Below, piece after piece: positions 40,800 to 48,210 of a DNA stretch of 52,266 nt (position 1 is its first letter; every line of letters begins with the position of its first letter). The DNA comes from DASQFD01 sp035633255 (lineage in GTDB: Bacteria > Actinomycetota > Actinomycetes > Actinomycetales > Dermatophilaceae). Location: positions 1 through 52,266 of the forward strand of contig DASQFD010000133.1 of the NCBI GenBank assembly GCA_035633255.1. Direction: 5' to 3'. The translations under genes were made by a program, and so were the position numbers. The notes under the pieces were generated by a model. It saw nothing but the letters and a program-made list of their open reading frames with translations, ran no database searches and was not told the origin of the DNA.

Positions 40800-41621
40800 T
40801 CACGCCTCGGCGAACATGACCTGCAGCCGGTCCTGCACCGGCCGGTACCCGAGCCGGGCGTACAGCGCGTTCGAGGTCGGGTTGGTCGCGTCGGTGAACA
40901 GCACCGGTATGCCGTGGTCGGCCAGCACGTCCGCGGTCGCCGCCGTGGTGACCGCCGCCGCGTAGCCCCGTGCGCGCGACGCCGGCGGGGTGTAGACCGG
41001 ACCCACCCGCGCGACACCGGCCACCACGGAACGGCGGCTGGCCATCGACACCGGCTCCCCGCTCGGGTCGACCCACAGCCAGGCCCCGCGCGAGGCCAGC
41101 ATCTGCTCGACCAGGTCGGTCACGTCCTTGTCGTCGCCGAACACCTCCCTGCTGAAGGCGGTGAGCCACTGCAGCATCAGCTCCCGGTCGGGCGGCCCGG
41201 CCCGGCGGCCGGACCCCGGCACCCCCTGCAGGTGGGCGAGCGCGTCGAGCCGGTGCAGCCGCATGGCCATCCGCTCACGCTCCGGCCGCCCGAGCAGGCG
41301 CACCACCTCGGTGACGAGGTCGCGCTCGCCGCTGACGCCGCGCAGCTGGGGCAGCGTCCCCAGGGTGTCGACGAGGTCGGGCAGGTCCGCTGCACGCCAC
41401 GGGCCGTCGAGGTTCGCCGGGAACCGCCGCTGCAGGCGCGCCGCCACCCCGGGGTCGTCCGTGCTGTGCACGTCCACGCACGACACGGCGCACCACGGCT
41501 CACCGGAGCCCTCACGGGCCTCCGCCACGAGTGTCCCGATGACCGTTGCGCGCACCGGGTCGACCGCCAGCCGGCGCTCCAGCCAGCGCACGACCTCCGC
41601 ACGGTCCGTCGTGACGTGCAC
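40800..41621 (-). CDS. GNAT-family N-acetyltransferase
   Basis: About 273 aa. The N-terminal 130 residues (AEVVRWLERRLAVDPVRATV with LVTEVVRLLGRPE) look like a degenerate first domain. The second half is a GNAT fold: SRRSVVAGVARVGPVYTPP, ASRARGYAAAVTTAATADVL (acetyl-CoA loop) and VLFTDATNPTSNALYARLGY. Start: GTG 41621 gives VHVTTDRAEVV. In the sequence as given the frame is open upstream through the 64-bp repeats into the SGNH gene, so a fused 682-aa protein from 42848 is also possible. Confidence 0.8.
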   Translation of the reverse strand: MHVTTDRAEVVRWLERRLAVDPVRATVIGTLVAEAREGSGEPWCAVSCVDVHSTDDPGVAARLQRRFPANLDGPWRAADLPDLVDTLGTLPQLRGVSGERDLVTEVVRLLGRPERERMAMRLHRLDALAHLQGVPGSGRRAGPPDRELMLQWLTAFSREVFGDDKDVTDLVEQMLASRGAWLWVDPSGEPVSMASRRSVVAGVARVGPVYTPPASRARGYAAAVTTAATADVLADHGIPVLFTDATNPTSNALYARLGYRPVQDRLQVMFAEA

Positions 41622-41652
41622 CCCCCAAGGCTGCCATGCCCCCGACCGGCGA

Positions 41653-41817
41653 GACCCTCCCCGCGGTCGAGGTGATCCCCTACGCCCACGAGGTAGCGCA
41701 TCACCTCGACCCGGCACACCCCCCTCGCGGTCGAGGTGATCGCCTCCCCCCACGAGGTAGCGCATCACCTCGACCCGGCGCACCCTCCCCCCGGTCGAGG
41801 TGATCGCCTCCCCCCAC
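41653..41817. repeat. 64-bp tandem repeat (2.5 copies), each with a 12-bp inverted repeat
   Basis: GGTCGAGGTGAT begins at 41665, 41729 and 41793, a constant 64-bp step. In the two full units ATCACCTCGACC follows (41700-41711, 41764-41775), a perfect 12-bp inverted repeat with a 23-nt loop containing CACGAGGTAG. The third unit stops before its second arm. It is located between the SGNH and GNAT genes. Confidence 0.85.
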
Positions 41818-41833
41818 CTGCCAGCGACCAGGG

Positions 41834-42848
41834 TCAGCCCCGGCCGGTCCGCTCCCGCACCTCGGCGTCCAGCTCGTGGAGGCGGGACCACACCTACGTG
41901 CCCGCCGCGCGCCGACAGTCCCGGCGTCTGGACGGCCAGGGCCAGCCGCCGCACCTCCTCCGGGTCCAGGCCGTGCTGGGCCGCCCCGCGCAGGCTCGCC
42001 TCGGAGAGCAGGTCGGGCAGCCGGAACGTGGGCGCCGAGCCCCGGACCGCCGGACCCGGAACGACCACCGGCTCGCGTCCGGCCGGCTCACCCACCCCTT
42101 CCGGGCCGACCCCCTGCGGCCCCGTCGCCCCCGCGCCTGCGAGCGCACCCGAAACTTCGCGCCCGTATGCCGTGTGCCCCCGCCGGTTCGGATGGAAGGA
42201 CGCCTCCACCGGCAAGGCCACCCCGTTGAGCCACTCCTGCGGTGCGCACACCTCGTGCCCGGCGAAGTCGGGCCGCACCCCCACGAAGCCGACCCCGGCC
42301 CGGGAGGCGGCGGCCCGAATGACACCGGAGAGCTCCACCACGGCGTCGGCGAGCCGCCGGACCTCGGAGGCGCTGAAGAAGGTCGCGAGGTTGCAGTCCG
42401 CGCCGCGCAGCAGCACCGGGTAGTCGGTGGCGACGACCACCGCCCGCGGGGCTCGCCGCCGCACCCCCGCGAAGAGCCGGTCCAGCCGGCGGGGCAGCCG
42501 CTCGCGCACCACCCGCAGCCCTGCGTCCAGGACGATGTCACTGTCCCCGAACCACGCCGGTGCCGCCGCGGCGATGAGCACCGGCACGAAGCCGGCGTCG
42601 TTGCCGCCGACGGTCACGGACACGTGGGTGGTCGCCTCGCCCAGGGCGCCCAGCTGGGACCGCTCGACGTCGGCGACCGTCGCCGCGATGCAGGCCTCGT
42701 AGGCGACGTCGAGGCCAAGCGAGCGCGCGACGGCGACCGGGTACCCCTGCGTGGCCCGCCAGCACGGGCCGCGCCGGGGCCCGCCACCGACACCCGCGGC
42801 ATACGAGTCCCCCAGCGCCACGTACGCGGCGGCCGCCCCGGCGCTCAC
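41834..42848 (-). CDS. SGNH/GDSL-type lipase-esterase with C-terminal frameshift
   Basis: A secreted-type fold without an obvious signal. Block I is VALGDSYAAGVGGG (Ser about 14), block III is VSVTVGGNDAGF, and the catalytic His is in SFHPNRRGHTAYG. C-terminal homology continues to FRLPDLLSEASLRGAAQHGL. It then moves to another frame near 41893-41900 (one extra base in minus-strand GTAGGTG), where it reads WSRLHELDAEVRERTGRG and ends in TGA at 41834. In the original frame no stop occurs until the end of the GNAT gene. The GTG start overlaps the exonuclease stop. Either a real frameshift or a sequence error. Confidence 0.75.
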
Positions 42849-43531
42849 AGGGCCACGTGCCGCAGCGCGGGCGGGCCGCCGTCGGCGATCTCGGCGACCT
42901 GGGCGAGGTAGAGCTCGGCGCAGGCCACCGCGTCGGTGAGGGCCTCGTGCGCCCGGTAGACCGGCAGCCCGAAGCGGGCCCGCGCGGCCCACAGCCGCAC
43001 CGCCCCGGTCGGCGGCTCGACGGTGAAGACCGTGGTGACCAGGCGCCGCTGCAGCTCCATGGTGTCCACGACGGCGCACGGCATCGGCGCACCCCAGAGC
43101 CGCTGGCAGGCGGCGGAGAGGAAGCCCTGCTCGATCTGCGCGAAGTGGGCGAGGAGCACCCGGCCGGCCAGGGCGGGGAGCACCTCCGTGAGCGCCTCGG
43201 CGATCGGGACCCCGGCGGCCACGGCGTCGTCGGTCAGCCCGTGGAAGGTCGCGCTCTGCCCGACCTCGGCGCCCGAGGAGACGACGAGATGGCGTGCCCC
43301 GGAGAGGTCGATGGTCAGCCCGTCGACCGGCACGAACCCCACGGAGAGCACGTGGCCGCCGCGCGGGTCCAGGCCGGTGGTCTCCAGGTCGACGGCGAGC
43401 AGCCGCAGGTCCTCGACGGGCGTCGAGGGGTCCGGGAAGGGCACCTCGAGGTAGTCGCGCAACGGCCCCGGCGCGGCCTTCGCCAACGCGTCCAGCCGCC
43501 GGTCGTCCGGGCCCTTGCGACGCCACCTCAC
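42845..43531 (-). CDS. DnaQ-like 3'-5' exonuclease
   Basis: A 228-aa DEDD exonuclease: ExoI motif LLAVDLETTGLDPRGG (Asp-x-Glu, about residues 48-50), ExoII in RVLLAHFAQIEQGFL (a variant in which Phe-Ala replaces the usual Asn-x), ExoIII in YRAHEALTDAVACAELYL (His and Asp). It could act on DNA ends or RNA. It follows the DUF294 signalling-type gene in the same direction and overlaps the SGNH gene (GTGA). This exonuclease-DUF294 pairing recurs in bacteria, often near acetate or cation transport genes, which are absent here. Confidence 0.85.
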   Translation of the reverse strand: MRWRRKGPDDRRLDALAKAAPGPLRDYLEVPFPDPSTPVEDLRLLAVDLETTGLDPRGGHVLSVGFVPVDGLTIDLSGARHLVVSSGAEVGQSATFHGLTDDAVAAGVPIAEALTEVLPALAGRVLLAHFAQIEQGFLSAACQRLWGAPMPCAVVDTMELQRRLVTTVFTVEPPTGAVRLWAARARFGLPVYRAHEALTDAVACAELYLAQVAEIADGGPPALRHVAL

Positions 43532-43551
43532 GGCCGCGCCACCGTGCTCAT

Positions 43552-43611
43552 CGCCGGTCCACGAGAGCCCGGTCCACGAGACGCCGGTCCACGAGACGCC
43601 CGGTCACGAGA
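43552..43611. repeat. 15-bp tandem repeat, four copies, at the DUF294 gene 3' end
   Basis: CCGGTCCACGAGA starts at 43554, 43569 and 43584. A fourth, one base shorter (CCGGTCACGAGA), starts at 43600. The missing base in the fourth creates the TGA stop of the DUF294 gene; the outer units read TGGA instead. Confidence 0.85.
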
Positions 43612-45472
43612 TGTAGGACATGGGGTAGCGAGAGGTCATCGCCGCCTGGGCCGCCCGGACGATGCCGAACGCCTCCCGCAGGTGGCGCTTGTCGAAGGTG
43701 CTCAGCTCGTCCGGCGGCAGGTGGTTGTCCGGCTCCGCCCCGCGCCGCACCTGCAGCGCCTGGTGCCGCAACCGGACGTAGGTGATGAACTCGAAGGCGT
43801 CGCGCAGGTCCGCGCCCCGCTCCGGGCTCATGATCCCCTCGCTCACCGCCGCGGCGATGCGCGCCTGCGTCGAGATGGCCGACGAGCCCACCGACAGCGC
43901 GTGAACCCGCGCGAGCTCGACCACGGCGCCGACGCCACCGCGCTTGATGTCCAGGGTGTTCTCGTGCTCCCCCGCCTTCTCCAGGACGAAGCCGCGGAAG
44001 AAGCCGAGCGGCGGCTCGTTGCGAGCCGCCACCTTGGACATGTGCGCGAGGAACACCTTGGCGGTGGGCGAGGCACCCGTCACGTATGCCGTGAGCGAGG
44101 CCTGCAGCCCCGTGTCGCCGTACACCGGGCGCATGTCGAAGAAGATGCTGGCCCGCAGCAGCGACTCCGGGACCGGGGCGGTGAGCCAGGAGCGGAACTC
44201 CCCGCGCCACTCCTCGAGCCGCCGGCGCCACCGGGGGTTGGTCGCCATGACGTCGCCGGGGCAGCGCGGGTAGCCCGCCTCGACCAGGCCGTCGCAGACG
44301 AAGGCGGCAAGCGCCGCGAAGTACCCGTCGTGCTCGGTGCCCGCCTCGTCGGAGAGGATCAGGGCGTTGTCCTGGTCGGCGGAGAGGGCCTGCTCGTGCC
44401 GGGCCCGGGAGCCGAGCGCGACCCAGCAGTAGGGCACCGGCGGCGGCCCGAGCTCGGTCTCGGCCAGCGCGAGCAGCCGCCGCTCGACGGCGTCGCCGAT
44501 GGTCGTGACCACCCGGCCCATGTCCTCGGCCGAGGCGTCCTGCGCCACCAGCCCCTCGACGACGGCCGGCAGCCGCCGGCTGACGGTGGCGACACCGGCG
44601 ACGTCCCGCTGCTTGGCCACGTCACCGACGAGGTAGACCGGGTTGGCCTGCTCGAGGCGCATCAGGTCCGTGGTGGTGACCACCCCGACCGGGCGACCAT
44701 CCTCGAGGATCGGCAGGTGGTGGATGTTCCTCCCGGTCATCTCGAGGAGGATCTCGAAGGCCAGGCCGTCCACCGAGCCGGTCACGGGGTCCGCGGTCAT
44801 GACGTCGGTGACGGGGCGGGCCGGGTCGAGCTCGGCCGCGAGCACCCGCCTCCGGAGGTCGCGGTCGGTGATGATCCCGGCCAGCCGCTCCCCCTCCATG
44901 ATGAGCAGCGAGGACACCCCCGCCTCGGCCATGGTGCGTGCCGCCTCCCGGATCGACGCGCGCGCCGGTGCGGTCACGAGGTCGCGCCGCACCAGGTCGC
45001 GCACCGAGGTCTTCAGGACCGCCCCACCGGTGGTCGACAGCTGCTGGGCCGCCAGGGCGCCCCGCATCCGGTCGGCCCGCTGGGCGTCGAAGTACCGCGC
45101 GAACTCGGGGCAGGTGCGGGTCAGCTCGTAGAACGTCGCGGCATCCATCACGAGCGCCAGGCTGTCCTCGATCGCGACCGCCTCGAAGGTCGAGGGGTTG
45201 CCCATGACGAGGGTGATCGACCCCATCGAGTCGCCCTCCTCCACCCGGTCCACCAGGTCACCGACCTCGTCGCGGATGTCGACCGCGCCGGAGCGCAGGA
45301 CGAAGAGCGAGTGGTTGTCGCCGCCGCGGTTCACCAGGGCGGTGCCGCGCCGGAAGTAGCGGGCGGTCAGCCGCTTGGGCAGGGAGTCGAGCACCTCGGG
45401 GGGCAGGTCGTCGAAGGGCGCGTGACGGGCGAGGAAGTCGCGGATCTCCGACAGCTCCACGTCGAGGGCCAT
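43604..45472 (-). CDS. Cyclic-nucleotide-binding / CBS / DUF294 nucleotidyltransferase-like protein
   Basis: A 622-aa cytoplasmic multidomain protein. Residues about 10-130: cNMP-binding barrel (YFRRGTALVNRGGDNHSLFV, VEEGDSMGSITLVMG). About 155-275: two CBS domains (SIREAARTMAEAGVSSLLIM, GRNIHHLPILEDGRPVGVVT). About 290-440: DUF294 nucleotidyltransferase-like domain with ALGSRARHEQALSADQDNAL, keeping the GS and Asp-x-Asp metal site. The rest is the helical DUF294 C-terminal domain. Probably a nucleotide-sensing regulator; its enzymatic activity is unproven. Transcribed into the exonuclease gene across a 15-bp repeat. Confidence 0.87.
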   Translation of the reverse strand: MALDVELSEIRDFLARHAPFDDLPPEVLDSLPKRLTARYFRRGTALVNRGGDNHSLFVLRSGAVDIRDEVGDLVDRVEEGDSMGSITLVMGNPSTFEAVAIEDSLALVMDAATFYELTRTCPEFARYFDAQRADRMRGALAAQQLSTTGGAVLKTSVRDLVRRDLVTAPARASIREAARTMAEAGVSSLLIMEGERLAGIITDRDLRRRVLAAELDPARPVTDVMTADPVTGSVDGLAFEILLEMTGRNIHHLPILEDGRPVGVVTTTDLMRLEQANPVYLVGDVAKQRDVAGVATVSRRLPAVVEGLVAQDASAEDMGRVVTTIGDAVERRLLALAETELGPPPVPYCWVALGSRARHEQALSADQDNALILSDEAGTEHDGYFAALAAFVCDGLVEAGYPRCPGDVMATNPRWRRRLEEWRGEFRSWLTAPVPESLLRASIFFDMRPVYGDTGLQASLTAYVTGASPTAKVFLAHMSKVAARNEPPLGFFRGFVLEKAGEHENTLDIKRGGVGAVVELARVHALSVGSSAISTQARIAAAVSEGIMSPERGADLRDAFEFITYVRLRHQALQVRRGAEPDNHLPPDELSTFDKRHLREAFGIVRAAQAAMTSRYPMSYIS

Positions 45473-45565
45473 GGCGCCATCCTCGCAGCCGACCCGGGTG
45501 CGGCGCGGGCGGGACGGCGATCTGCGTGACGACGCCTCTTTAGTCCGGACCCGTCGCCGGCGAAT

Positions 45566-45583
45566 TACCCCCGGGGGTACTCT
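45566..45583 (+). promoter_or_regulatory. CstR/CsoR-type operator over the SQR promoter
   Basis: TACCCCCGGGGGTA (45566-45579) is a perfect 14-bp palindrome with the C-run/G-run centre typical of CsoR/CstR sites. It overlaps a -10 TACTCT (45578-45583). Transcription would start near 45590 with a leader of about 32 nt ending in AAGGAGA. Confidence 0.65.
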
Positions 45584-45621
45584 GGTGGGTATCTCATCCG
45601 GTGCGCTTCGAAGGAGAAGCC

Positions 45622-47076
45622 ATGGCAGACGTCGTCGTCCTCGGTGCCGGGGTGGCGGGCCACACCGCCGCCCTCCACCTCTCCCGGCTGCTGGGGAAGG
45701 AGGACACCGTCACGGTGGTGTCGCCGAACTCCCAGTGGAACTGGATCCCCTCGAACATCTGGGTCGGCGTCGGCAAGATGGGCAAGAAGGACGTGGTCTT
45801 CCCCCTCGAGCCGGTCTACCGCAAGAAGGGCATCGCCTTCGCGCAGGCCAGGGCGGTGGCCCTGCACCCCCGTGGTGACACCGACAGCGAGCGCGCGGCC
45901 GTGGACGTGGTCTACACCGGCCAGGGTCGTGCCGGCGAGACCGCCCGGCTGCGCTACGACTACCTCGTCAACGCGACGGGCCCGCGGCTGCGCTTCGAGG
46001 CGACCCCCGGGCTCGGCCCGGACGGCCACAGCGTCTCGGTGTGCACCGCCGACCACGCGGTCGACGCGGCCGCCTCGCTGACCGCGTGCATCGACCGGCT
46101 CCGGGCCGGCCAGCCACAGACCCTCGTCGTCGGCATGGGGCACGGGACGTGCACCTGCGAGGGTGCCGCCTTCGAATACGCCTTCAACGTCGACCACGAG
46201 CTGCGCGAGGCCGGCGTGCGCGACCGGGCCCGCCTGGTCTACCTCACCAACGAGGCGCACCTCGGCGACTTCGGCGTCGACGGCATGGTGTTCGAGGAGC
46301 GCGGCTTCCAGTCCTCGAGCGAGATGTGGACCGGCTCGCTGTTCCGCGAGCGCGGCGTGGAGGCCGTCCTCGGCGCCCACGTGGAGCGGGTCGAGGAGGG
46401 GGTCGTGCACTACGAGACCCTCGACGGCGAGCGCCACGAGCTCTCCTTCGACTTCGCCATGCTGCTCCCGCCCTTCGGCGGCGTGCCGCTCACGGCGTAC
46501 GACCGGGACGGCACCGACATCACCGCCGAGCTGTTCGCGCCCAGCGGGTTCATGAAGGTGGACGCCGACTACACGCCTCGGCCCTACGAGGAGTGGAAGG
46601 CCGGTGACTGGCCCACCACCTACCTCGCCCCGGGCTTCGACAACCTCTTCGCCGTCGGCATCGCCTTCGCCCCGCCGCACCAGATCTCCCGGCCGCGCAC
46701 CAGCGCCGGGGGCACGGTGATCGCACCGAGCCCGCCCCGCACCGGCATGCCGTCCGGCGTCATGGGCAAGACGGTGGCGCTGACCATCGCCGACCGGATC
46801 CGCACGGGCCCGCAGGCGCCCGCGCACGAGGCGTCCATGGCCCGCATGGGGGCCGCCTGCGTCGCCTCGGCGGGCAACGACCTGCGCACCGGCTCGGCGG
46901 CGTCGATGACGATGATGCCCGTCGTGCCGGACTACGCCACCTACCCCACCGGCCGGGACCTCGCGGGCACCAAGGGGGAGATCGGGCTGTCGGGGCACTG
47001 GGTCAAGCTCATGCTCCACCACCTGTTCATCCACAAGGCCAAGGGCCGTCCCGGCTGGCAGTTCATCCCGGAGTGA
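45622..47076 (+). CDS. Sulfide:quinone oxidoreductase-like flavoprotein
   Basis: A 484-aa FAD protein. ADVVVLGAGVAGHTAALHL at the N-terminus, SPNSQWNWIPSNIWVGVG as in SQR, YDYLVNATGPRLRFE for the flavin, and HGTCTCEGAAFEYAFNVDHE, whose cysteines (C177, C179) are candidates for the sulfide-oxidising site. The C-terminus has PEVKG-region counterparts (DYATYPTGRDL) and an amphipathic end (HWVKLMLHHLFIHKAKG) for membrane docking. It would oxidise sulfide to persulfide/polysulfide and reduce quinone. AAGGAGA is 4-6 nt before ATG 45622; an ATG-type start 7 codons earlier overlaps that site. Controlled by the palindrome upstream. Confidence 0.85.
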   Translation: MADVVVLGAGVAGHTAALHLSRLLGKEDTVTVVSPNSQWNWIPSNIWVGVGKMGKKDVVFPLEPVYRKKGIAFAQARAVALHPRGDTDSERAAVDVVYTGQGRAGETARLRYDYLVNATGPRLRFEATPGLGPDGHSVSVCTADHAVDAAASLTACIDRLRAGQPQTLVVGMGHGTCTCEGAAFEYAFNVDHELREAGVRDRARLVYLTNEAHLGDFGVDGMVFEERGFQSSSEMWTGSLFRERGVEAVLGAHVERVEEGVVHYETLDGERHELSFDFAMLLPPFGGVPLTAYDRDGTDITAELFAPSGFMKVDADYTPRPYEEWKAGDWPTTYLAPGFDNLFAVGIAFAPPHQISRPRTSAGGTVIAPSPPRTGMPSGVMGKTVALTIADRIRTGPQAPAHEASMARMGAACVASAGNDLRTGSAASMTMMPVVPDYATYPTGRDLAGTKGEIGLSGHWVKLMLHHLFIHKAKGRPGWQFIPE

Positions 47077-47291
47077 AGGACGATGCGCACATCATGAGCA
47101 CCCCCACGGGCACCCCCGCCACCTCGCACTTCCCCGTCGTCAGCACCGACCAGCCGGTCGCCGACCTCTCGCGGGCCCCGCTGCCCACCGCGAAGACCCT
47201 GCGGGCCCGGCAGAACCTCGTGGTCCAGGCCGGGCGCTTCGCGCTCTTCAACGCCCGGATCATGCGGCTGGTCCTCAAGGGCGACCACTAG
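47073..47291 (+). CDS. Small SQR-coupled protein, unknown function
   Basis: A 72-aa protein if started at the GTG overlapping the SQR stop (GTGA), or 65 aa from ATG 47094. The N-terminal half is polar and disordered; the C-terminal half (LRARQNLVVQAGRFALFNAR then IMRLVLKGDH) is a basic amphipathic helix that could lie on the membrane or bind SQR. Overlap with SQR means co-translation and suggests a partner role. No known family was recognised. The GTG is preferred because GTGA overlaps are standard in this window. Confidence 0.6.
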   Translation: MKDDAHIMSTPTGTPATSHFPVVSTDQPVADLSRAPLPTAKTLRARQNLVVQAGRFALFNARIMRLVLKGDH

Positions 47292-47294
47292 CCT
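47289..47294 (+). promoter_or_regulatory. -10 box, leaderless promoter of the methyltransferase gene
   Basis: TAGCCT overlaps the stop of the small SQR-coupled gene and is followed by TCGGGC (6 nt) and GTG 47301. Confidence 0.4.
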
Positions 47295-47300
47295 TCGGGC

Positions 47301-47996
47301 GTGCGGCTCCCCGGCGCGCCCGAGCGCCTCTCGGGCTGGTGGGACGCGGCCGCGATGCCGCGCCTCGTCGACGTGGTGCTCAGCGACCGGACCGTCGGGC
47401 CCTGGCGCGAGCAGGCGTATGCCGGCGTGTCCGGCACCGTGCTCGAGGTCGGCTTCGGCTCGGGGCTGAGCCTGCCGTTCTACGGCGAGGAGGTCACCCG
47501 GGTGCTGGCCGCCGAGCCCTCGGACCTGGCCTGGGAGCGCAGCGCCGAGCGCCGCAGCGCCTTCGGCCGGCCGGTCGAGCGCGTCGCGGTCGACGCCGCG
47601 CGGCTCCCGCTGCCGGACGGCGGCGTGGACGCCGCGGTGGCGTCGTGGGCGCTGTGCACCGTCCCGGACCTACCGGGCGCCCTCGCGGAGGTGGCCCGGG
47701 TGCTGCGCCCGGGCGGCGCGCTGCACGCCGTCGAGCACTCCCGGGCGCCGGACGCGCCCACGGCACGCGCCCAGCGCCTGCTCCAGCCGGCCTGGGGCCC
47801 GCTGGCCGGAGGCTGCCACCTGGACCGCGACGTCCCGGCGGCCCTGCGGGCGGCGGGGTATGCCGTGGACGTCCGCCGGGAGGCCTACGCCGTGCCGTGG
47901 TGGCCGGCCCGGGTGGCGGGGTGGTTCGTCGTGGTGACCGCTCAGCGGCCGAACATGCGCGACATCATCCCGCCCTTGGGAGCGGCGTCGGCGTGA
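47301..47996 (+). CDS. Class I SAM-dependent methyltransferase
   Basis: A 231-aa UbiE-like methyltransferase. Motif I is TVLEVGFGSGLSLPFYG, with AAEPSDLAWERS after strand 2, DAARLPLPDGGVDAAVASWA for motif II, and EVARVLRPGGALHAVEHSR for motif III. Substrate unknown; small molecules including thiols or quinones are possible given the neighbours. Its last 55 bp overlap the convergent Cys-rich mini-protein gene; the fold is complete before the overlap. Confidence 0.85.
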   Translation: MRLPGAPERLSGWWDAAAMPRLVDVVLSDRTVGPWREQAYAGVSGTVLEVGFGSGLSLPFYGEEVTRVLAAEPSDLAWERSAERRSAFGRPVERVAVDAARLPLPDGGVDAAVASWALCTVPDLPGALAEVARVLRPGGALHAVEHSRAPDAPTARAQRLLQPAWGPLAGGCHLDRDVPAALRAAGYAVDVRREAYAVPWWPARVAGWFVVVTAQRPNMRDIIPPLGAASA

Positions 47997-48106
47997 CCGG
48001 GGCACCGGTCCGCCGCGGACACCCCGCGCATCACCTGGTCGACGTGCTGGCCGCAGCCGGCCCAGGTCGTCTTGCCACACTCACGGCACCGCACTGCTCG
48101 GCACAT
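47942..48106 (-). CDS. 54-aa Cys-rich mini-protein, putative zinc-ribbon-like
   Basis: MCRAVRCRECGKTTWAGCG then QHVDQVMRGVSAADRCPGH and a basic tail SRMFGR. The CxxC plus further Cys/His residues suggest a bound zinc or a redox centre. AGGAGG lies 7 nt before the ATG. I recall similar short proteins as conserved hypotheticals in many bacteria; no function is established. It is divergent from the CoA-disulfide reductase operon, shares the intergenic region with its CstR-type palindrome, and overlaps the methyltransferase gene end by 55 bp. Confidence 0.7.
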   Translation of the reverse strand: MCRAVRCRECGKTTWAGCGQHVDQVMRGVSAADRCPGHADAAPKGGMMSRMFGR

Positions 48107-48184
48107 GGACGTTCCTCCTGCGTTTGGGACGTCGGCGGTCCGTGACCGACATCGGGGTCTGACTCGTGGGCGAGTCGCCGCCAC

Positions 48185-48204
48185 TATACCCCATGGGGTA
48201 TATT
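48185..48204 (+). promoter_or_regulatory. CstR/CsoR-type operator over a leaderless promoter
   Basis: TATACCCCATGGGGTATA (48185-48202) is a perfect 18-bp palindrome. A -10 TATATT (48199-48204) overlaps its right end and is exactly 6 nt from the ATG at 48211, so the transcript should be leaderless. A repressor on the palindrome would cover the -10. Confidence 0.75.
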
Positions 48205-48210
48205 GACGGC

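Noticed and set aside
41653..41817. CRISPR array
   Set aside because: The units are contiguous 64-bp tandem copies with no variable spacers, and no cas gene is nearby.
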